From a virus: 25,734 nucleotides of DNA. A program made the position numbers and the translations under genes. The DNA is taken from IMG/VR virus record IMGVR_UViG_3300031456_000017, positions 1 to 25,734 of that record. One strand, given 5' to 3'. Below the pieces are notes generated by a model. It did no database searches. It was not told where the DNA came from and worked only from the letters and a program-made list of their open reading frames with translations. This document shows positions 20,520-25,734 of the stretch, in pieces. Position 1 is the stretch's first letter. The number at the start of each line of letters is the position of its first letter.

Positions 20520-23030
20520 GTGGCGCTCAGGCTGTACCTCACCACCGAAGCCGCTCCTTACACGCCGCCGAACATCCGGGGCACGTGGACCGACGCCGCG
20601 CTGACCGGGGCCAACCACCTGGCGCGCCGCAAGGTCGGTACCGGCACCACGGCGGTCAAGGCGGAGACGTCGAGCTCGGCGTCGTGGGCGGTGCTGCTGC
20701 GGCGGTTCATCAGCGACCCGGTCAACAACCCCGGGACGCTCAGCGGGGCTTTCACCCTGGTCGCCGGCTGGCTCGAAGCGAACGCCGCCGCGAACATGGT
20801 GACCCGGATCCACATGTACGTCACCGCCGGCAACACCGCCACGGTGCGCGGCACGTTGACCGCTCTGGCGCTGGACGGCAGCACCGAGTTCCCGGTCACC
20901 GGATTCGGCACCGGTGCCGCCGGCGTGCAGCTGACCGGCACCTGCAGCTCCGTCGCGGTGCAGGTCGGTGACCGCGTCGTGCTGGAGATCGGCTACAAGG
21001 CCGCGAACACCGTGACGACCAGCTACGCCGGCACGCTCTACTACGGCGGAGTCGCGGCCGACCTGACCAACAACGACCGCAACGTCACCACGCGGCCGGG
21101 CTGGGTCGAATTCGCGCACACCTCGTTCCATGACGCCTTCGACATTCCGTTCCGCTCCGGCAACACCGTCACGACGGTCGGCGTCACGCAGGTGGCCTGG
21201 GATCCGAGCAAGGTCAAGACGGTCACCACGACCACCACCTTGCACGCCGGCGTGTCGACCCCGAAGGCATACAAGGTCGCGCGCACCGTCACCGGCAACA
21301 TCCGCCCGCCCGGTCGCCCACCTGTCGGTGTCCCGGAGACCGGCACCGTCACCACCGGCTCGACCAAGCACTTCGGCGGCACCGTGACGCAGACTCCGAA
21401 GCCCACCATGCCCAGCTCAGCGGCACGTGTGGCAGACCACGACGCGCTGTCCATCACCGACCGCACCTCGCTCAAGGGCGTGCCGTACGCGTACATCCAG
21501 GGCGAGTACCACGACGTGTCGCCGCCGAACGCGGACCTGCTGACCCAGACCCGGCCGCCGCAGCCGCAGAAGCCGGTGCGCTTCATCGCCCAAGACATCA
21601 GGACGCACAGATTCTTGAGCTACGAGCTGCCACTGGTCGACGTCTCCATCACCTGGCAGCTCTCCGGGCCCGGCGCGCTGACCGCGAAGCTGCACCCGGA
21701 GTCCCCGACGCTCCAAGAGCTCGGCATCACCGCCTGGGCGACCTGGATCCACGTCGACCAGGACGGTCAGCTGCTCGGCTCGTTCATCCTGCAGCCGGCG
21801 CGCATCGACGGTGAGGACTATTCCGTCGAGGGTCTCGGCTTCTCCGGCTACGCCCAGGGTGTCCCGTATTTCGGCTGGGACGACTACGTGGCCACCGATG
21901 CCGCTGACGTGATGCGCCGGATCTGGAATCACCTGGAGTCCTACCCGGACGCGCGGCTCGGCGTGCAGCTGACCAACACCATGAGCAACCTGCTGCTCGG
22001 CATCCCGGCCACCCAGAAGCTGACCGACGAAGGCTTCCTGGTCTGGGACGAGCAGAATCAAACCGAGGAGAAGCCGCCGACCCGGGAGCTGGCCGAGGGC
22101 GAAGAAATCACCATCACCGGCCATCAGTTCGACGCCAACCCGTCGACCGCGCCGTTCGCCCCGGACTTCCCTGACCTGCTGGTCACCTATAACGATGGCG
22201 CCATCTATCGCTTTCACCCCGAGATGGTGGATGCGGTGCCGTACACCCTCGCCTGGTTCAACGACACCGACGCCGGGCAGGAGTTCGACAACCTGGCCCG
22301 GACCGCGAAGATGGAGTACCGCGAAGTCACGTTCTGGGACCAGGACCCGACGCACGACATCTCGGTCATCCCGAAGCCGCGCCGCAGCCTGGAGCTCGCG
22401 TACCCGCGCCTGGGTCGCAAGCGCTACGAGCTGCGGATCGCCCAGGACGAGAACCTGCTGGCCGCGATCCCCCTGGAGGAGTCCGCCGGCGCGCAGGGCT
22501 ACGCCTCGCAGATCCTGGCGCGTGGCGCGGGCGAGGGTCGGGAAGCACTGCGGGCCTACTACGGCAACGCCGACCCCAAGCGGATCCGCCGAGTCGGCAT
22601 CGTCAAGGACGGCACCCTGTTCACGCCGCAGCAGATGTCCGCGCTCGCCCGGGACGAACTGTTGCGCCGGCTTGCGGCGATCACCATCGGCACCGTCGTG
22701 CTCAAGGACTGGCACCCCAACGCGCCGCTCGGATCGTTCATGGTCGGCGACGAGTTCCTGATCACTGGCTACATCCCGTGGGCCGGCTACGTGGAGTTCT
22801 GGCACCGGGTTGTCGCCTACACCTGGGAGCCGGCCAAGAACACGATCACCTGCACCACGCGTCGCTCCGAGCAGTTCGCCTACGGCAAGCCGATCCCCGA
22901 CCCGCAGCCGGTGGCGAAGATCCCGGCGCTGACCTGGGCGGAGATCGACGACGACCAGGCGATCATCCCGGACCTGAACAAGACGCCCGACCCGTTCGAC
23001 CCGGGCGTCCCGCCGCATGAGCCGATCTGA
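20520..23030 (+). CDS. Minor tail protein: N-terminal beta domain fused to gp37-like hub
   Basis: An 836-residue protein of two modules. Residues 1 to about 235 form a jelly-roll-like domain (LRLYLTTEAAPYTPPNIRGTW, GAFTLVAGWLEANAAANMVT, VQVGDRVVLEIGYKA) common in host-facing actinophage proteins. A Thr/Pro-rich linker (about 215-345) follows. Residues about 365-836 resemble the siphovirus ReqiPepy6 gp37-like tail protein (HRFLSYELPLVDVSITWQLS, GAYCOP-free hub core with TWIHVDQDGQLLGSFILQPA, late TYNDGAIYRF and EEYAG-like turns), a baseplate hub. No peptidase motif was recognised. GTG 20520 follows AAGAAGGGG. Confidence 0.75.
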   Translation: MALRLYLTTEAAPYTPPNIRGTWTDAALTGANHLARRKVGTGTTAVKAETSSSASWAVLLRRFISDPVNNPGTLSGAFTLVAGWLEANAAANMVTRIHMYVTAGNTATVRGTLTALALDGSTEFPVTGFGTGAAGVQLTGTCSSVAVQVGDRVVLEIGYKAANTVTTSYAGTLYYGGVAADLTNNDRNVTTRPGWVEFAHTSFHDAFDIPFRSGNTVTTVGVTQVAWDPSKVKTVTTTTTLHAGVSTPKAYKVARTVTGNIRPPGRPPVGVPETGTVTTGSTKHFGGTVTQTPKPTMPSSAARVADHDALSITDRTSLKGVPYAYIQGEYHDVSPPNADLLTQTRPPQPQKPVRFIAQDIRTHRFLSYELPLVDVSITWQLSGPGALTAKLHPESPTLQELGITAWATWIHVDQDGQLLGSFILQPARIDGEDYSVEGLGFSGYAQGVPYFGWDDYVATDAADVMRRIWNHLESYPDARLGVQLTNTMSNLLLGIPATQKLTDEGFLVWDEQNQTEEKPPTRELAEGEEITITGHQFDANPSTAPFAPDFPDLLVTYNDGAIYRFHPEMVDAVPYTLAWFNDTDAGQEFDNLARTAKMEYREVTFWDQDPTHDISVIPKPRRSLELAYPRLGRKRYELRIAQDENLLAAIPLEESAGAQGYASQILARGAGEGREALRAYYGNADPKRIRRVGIVKDGTLFTPQQMSALARDELLRRLAAITIGTVVLKDWHPNAPLGSFMVGDEFLITGYIPWAGYVEFWHRVVAYTWEPAKNTITCTTRRSEQFAYGKPIPDPQPVAKIPALTWAEIDDDQAIIPDLNKTPDPFDPGVPPHEPI

Positions 23031-23042
23031 GGGGGCTGAACG

Positions 23043-24767
23043 ATGACCTCTCCTGTCGCCGGAGCTGACGACCGCGCGCTTGCTCTCATGGGCAACCAGA
23101 TCGCCGAGCAGCAGCGTCAGATCGACCTGATCAACATGGGGCAGAACCAGAGCTCCCTGGGCTTCAGCTCGATCGAGAACGGCAGCCTGGTGGTCTACGA
23201 CGCGGACGGCAACGTGCGCAACGTGATCGGCAAGCAGGACGACGGCAGCTACGTCGGCGGCGCCTCACCCATCGCGCTCGACCCGCCGGAGATCCCGAAC
23301 CCACCGACCGTCACCGGCGGCTTCGGCACGCTGAAGGTGGCCAGCAACGGCAGCACCGATCCGCCGTGGCCACGCAGCTTCTCGCACGTCAACGTCTACC
23401 TGAGCTCGGGCACCGGTGTCGGTGACGACCCGATCACCCCCGGCGTCATCGTCGGCACGATCATCGGATCCACCAACTCGGTCTTCATCATCTCCGGACT
23501 GGACCCGAAGCCGTACCGGGTCTGGTTGACCAGCGTCGGCATCGATACCGCCGAGTCGCAGCCTTCGCAAGCGGTCACGGCCAGCCCGGTGCAGGTGGTC
23601 GGCAAAGACATCCTCGACGGGGCGATCGAGGAGCTGCACCTCAAGGACGACGCGGTCACCGCCGCGAAGCTCGCCGCGAACTCGGTCGGCACCATCCAGA
23701 TCCAGGGCGAGTCGATCGACGTCACGAAGCTGGCGGACGGCTCGGTCGACGGCGAGAAGATCGTGGCCAACGCGATCGGGGTCGGGCACCTGGCCGCCGC
23801 CTCGGTCACTTCGTTCGCCATCGCGGCCGACGCGATCCAGGCTAACCACATCGCCGCCGACCAGATCCAGGCTGAGCACCTTGCGGTCGGGTCGGTCACC
23901 GCCGGTGCGATCCTCGCGCTGAGCATCCAGGCCGACGCGCTCGCCGCGAACTCCATCACCGCCGGGAAGCTCGCCGCCGGCGCGGTCACCGCCGACAAGC
24001 TGCAGGCCGACATCGTCATCGCCAACGCGACCTTCGAGACCGGCAGCAGCGGCCGGCGTGTGGTCATCTCGGGCCCGGGCAACGAGATCCGCTTCTTCCC
24101 GCAGCTCAACGAGAACGCCTACGGCCGCATCTACTCCTACGTCAGCGACACCTACCCGGACGACGTCAACATCGAAATGCGCGCGATCGACTCGGATGAG
24201 GTGAACGTCCAGCCGCGCATGGTGCTCACCCCCGACACGATCTTCGCGGGGCTGACCGACCGGGGCGATGACACCATCAACCGGGGCGGCTACATGGACC
24301 TCGAAGAGTCGATCGCCGCCATCGGAACCAAGAACGCGGTCACCGGCGCGCCGGAACAGGGCATCTTCTTCGCGGCGGACGACGGCATCAAGCTGCGCGG
24401 CTTCTTCCCCAACTTCAGGGGCACCGACGGCACCGAGGCGATCGTCTTCGTCGGCTGGACGATCCAGAACACGAGCTCGACCGGCTACATCACCGGCGCC
24501 GGCGTCAATTTCACCGTGCCCCGCACGCTGCCCTACGTACCCATCGTGTCGGCCTCGGTCAACAACCGCGACGAAGGCGGAGGCACCGCAATTGACCCGA
24601 TCTCTACCCGCGACGTGCTGGCCATGAACACCACCGTGCACATCGAGAACCTGTTCGGCCTGAACACCGGCAACGCCGTGCGGCCCAACCTCAAGGTCGG
24701 CATGCGGATGCTGCTCGTGTCGCTGAACGAGATCCTCGCCGACGCGGTCGCGGGGCAGGGCTCATGA
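23043..24767 (+). CDS. Tail fibre / minor tail protein with decapeptide repeat shaft
   Basis: A 574-residue protein. The N-terminus has a coiled-coil start (MGNQIAEQQRQIDLINMGQN) and GSLVVYDADGNVRNVIGKQD, a common actinophage fibre element. A fibronectin-like domain spans about 78-185. Residues 186-325 are fourteen 10-residue repeats with hydrophobics every fifth residue, a likely beta-helix shaft. The C-terminal region (about 335-574) carries beta segments and a probable receptor-binding head ending in NLKVGMRMLLVSLNEILADA. ATG 23043; the stop overlaps the next ATG (ATGA). Confidence 0.8.
   Translation: MTSPVAGADDRALALMGNQIAEQQRQIDLINMGQNQSSLGFSSIENGSLVVYDADGNVRNVIGKQDDGSYVGGASPIALDPPEIPNPPTVTGGFGTLKVASNGSTDPPWPRSFSHVNVYLSSGTGVGDDPITPGVIVGTIIGSTNSVFIISGLDPKPYRVWLTSVGIDTAESQPSQAVTASPVQVVGKDILDGAIEELHLKDDAVTAAKLAANSVGTIQIQGESIDVTKLADGSVDGEKIVANAIGVGHLAAASVTSFAIAADAIQANHIAADQIQAEHLAVGSVTAGAILALSIQADALAANSITAGKLAAGAVTADKLQADIVIANATFETGSSGRRVVISGPGNEIRFFPQLNENAYGRIYSYVSDTYPDDVNIEMRAIDSDEVNVQPRMVLTPDTIFAGLTDRGDDTINRGGYMDLEESIAAIGTKNAVTGAPEQGIFFAADDGIKLRGFFPNFRGTDGTEAIVFVGWTIQNTSSTGYITGAGVNFTVPRTLPYVPIVSASVNNRDEGGGTAIDPISTRDVLAMNTTVHIENLFGLNTGNAVRPNLKVGMRMLLVSLNEILADAVAGQGS
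23598..24017 (+). repeat. Fourteen 30-bp (10-residue) repeats in fibre gene
   Basis: Units run without a gap from VGKDILDGAI to TADKLQADIV, for example QANHIAADQI and QAEHLAVGSV. Positions 5 and 10 of every unit are Ile, Leu or Val (units such as TAGAILALSI also obey this), so the true unit is 5 residues, 28 times. The repeat is visible in protein more than in DNA. Confidence 0.8.
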
Positions 24768-25501
24768 GCGACGTCACCGACGACCTGGTGGTCCACCACG
24801 TTGAGCTGTCCACGGTCAACTCGGACCCGCTCTACGTGGCCACCCTCGGCGTCGGCTCGCTACTGGACGACCCGACGATCCCGGCGCTCAAGGTCGAGAT
24901 CATGCCGACCGACGTGTTCGAGAGCCGCGCGGCCGAGTACGGCATCGACCCCGAGTCCGACGGCGGCTGGGACGACATCTTCCACCTGGTCTTCGCACCG
25001 CCGGGCGAGGTCGACTCGGTCGCCACGCAGCTGGTCGACCCGGACCACCTGTTCAACGCGCCGACGATCGAGCACGCGCGCAAGGCGAAGATGCGCAAGA
25101 TCCGCAAGGCGATGGGTGCTCGCCGGCTGTACGGGGCCCCCGGCGTCAGCGACCACCGCATCCTGGTCGGCGAGGCGACGCGCATGCTCACCTCCGAGGC
25201 TGAAGATCCGCTGGAGTTCATCAAGCGCACCGCTCCGATGTCGATGGAGCACATCGCGGTGAAGGCCGAGAACATCCGCCGGATCCGCCACCAGTTCAAG
25301 ACGCGCCGGCTCGGTCTCGACCCGCACCGGGCCTACACGCCCTCGGAGCTCGAAGCGCACGCCAAGAAGCGCGCGATGAAGAAGGCACCGACCCGGGAGA
25401 GCGCCGATCAGCTGGCGATCCGGCTGCTCGGCGCGCCGCTGGACGACACCCGTGGTGACCGGTTGCCGCCGCGCTTCGGCTCCCCGTCGAAGTACCTGTA
25501 A
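24764..25501 (+). CDS. Conserved phage protein after tail fibre, unknown function
   Basis: A 245-residue protein coupled to the fibre gene by an ATGA overlap. The N-terminal part is acidic and beta-like (VVHHVELSTVNSDPLYVATL, IEMPTD-like segment, WDDIFHLVFAPPGEVDSVAT). The C-terminal part is strongly basic and helical (ARKAKMRKIRKAMGARRLYG, ENIRRIRHQFKTRRLGL, AHAKKRAMKKAPTRESADQL) and ends PRFGSPSKYL. It ends the collinear tail block, so tail assembly or fibre attachment is likely, but no domain is recognised. The charge split suggests nucleic-acid or acidic-partner binding by the C-terminal half. Confidence 0.7.
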   Translation: MSDVTDDLVVHHVELSTVNSDPLYVATLGVGSLLDDPTIPALKVEIMPTDVFESRAAEYGIDPESDGGWDDIFHLVFAPPGEVDSVATQLVDPDHLFNAPTIEHARKAKMRKIRKAMGARRLYGAPGVSDHRILVGEATRMLTSEAEDPLEFIKRTAPMSMEHIAVKAENIRRIRHQFKTRRLGLDPHRAYTPSELEAHAKKRAMKKAPTRESADQLAIRLLGAPLDDTRGDRLPPRFGSPSKYL

Positions 25502-25603
25502 CCGCGCCTCGGAGATCGTTCCCCTGTAAAATGATGTTGGTCTCGCCCGCCGCGCCCGGTGCCGATTTCGACTAGTGCCGTGGCTTGGTAGAGGGGGTGA
25601 GGT
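25502..25603 (+). promoter_or_regulatory. Gap with -10-like TAAAAT before membrane-protein gene
   Basis: A 102-base gap after the tail block, one of the few in the window. It holds TAAAAT (25527-25532), an A/T-rich island in G+C-rich DNA that fits a -10 box; no TTGACA-like -35 is seen 17 bases upstream. A 14-codon frame (25531-25575) overlaps it but has no good ribosome site. The AGAGGGGGTGAGG site at 25590-25602 serves the gene at 25604. A promoter for the lysis or early-late boundary genes is plausible. Confidence 0.35.
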
Positions 25604-25734
25604 GTGCTCTCGAAGTCTGTCCTCAACGCGATAGCTCTCGTCATCACCGGCGTGTGGACGCTCTCCTTTCTGGCCCAGTTCATCCCCGCGTTCGAGTACA
25701 AGCCGGACCCACAGATCAACCTGATCTTCGGCAC
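25604..25734 (+). CDS. Membrane protein, partial at window end
   Basis: The first 43 codons of a gene that runs off the right edge. GTG 25604 follows a strong AGAGGGGGTGAGG site. The product begins with a short basic start (LSKS), then a hydrophobic span (VLNAIALVITGVWTLSFLAQ) and FIPAFEYKPDPQINLIFG. Small membrane proteins of this kind stand right after the tail genes in many actinophages and are sometimes holins or lysis-associated, but the remainder is needed to judge. Confidence 0.7.
   Translation, partial: MLSKSVLNAIALVITGVWTLSFLAQFIPAFEYKPDPQINLIFG

Noticed and set aside
21417-23018. A 533-codon minus-strand open frame opposite the hub gene.
   Set aside because: Long only because third-position G/C removes stops on that strand; composition is Arg/Val/Gly-rich without motif.

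Overview
This window is the virion-structure and packaging half of a tailed-phage genome (or an intact prophage of the same type). The DNA is G+C-rich, GTG starts are common, genes overlap by GTGA/ATGA/TGATG junctions, and the proteins resemble actinobacteriophage siphovirus families: SPP1-gp6-like portal, MuF-like protein, P22-coat-type capsid, DUF5403-like neck protein, long tape measure and ReqiPepy6 gp37-like tail protein. An actinobacterial host is therefore likely; genus and phage cluster cannot be read from the sequence alone. No integrase, att site, tRNA or CRISPR array was seen.

Layout, left to right. Bases 1-199 are non-coding and end in an extended -10 element. An HNH endonuclease (to 690), whose N-terminal zinc motif lies in another frame, is followed by small and large terminase (683-2817). 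Next is a compact five-gene island (2831-4791) that standard structural modules do not explain: a 35-residue hydrophobic protein, a secreted acidic double-psi-barrel-like protein, a 30-residue membrane protein, a papain/C39-like cysteine peptidase and a 38-residue Arg-rich protein overlying a large perfect inverted repeat. Head genes follow: portal, MuF, scaffold, major capsid, a small beta-rich protein, and four head-tail connector/neck/terminator genes (4788-11951). Between MuF and scaffold, on the opposite strand, sits a complete staphylococcal-nuclease-type lipoprotein (7264-7887). Tail genes follow: tail tube, two tail-assembly chaperone products linked by a -1 frameshift at GGGGGAA, tape measure with two exact-period repeat arrays, Dit-like protein, and a set of minor tail/fibre proteins (12015-25501). 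A last AT-richer gap with a -10-like TAAAAT leads into a truncated membrane-protein gene at the right edge.

How it works together: HNH and terminase cut and pump DNA through the portal; scaffold and coat build the prohead; connector proteins close it; tube, tape measure and chaperones make the tail; the distal proteins form the tip and fibres. Two strong hairpins directly after the coat and tube genes probably tune transcription of these highly expressed genes. Coat and tube proteins also carry a homologous C-terminal domain, which suggests a shared surface decoration. The most unusual content is the terL-portal island and the antisense secreted nuclease. Both look like moron-type cargo acting at the host envelope rather than virion parts.
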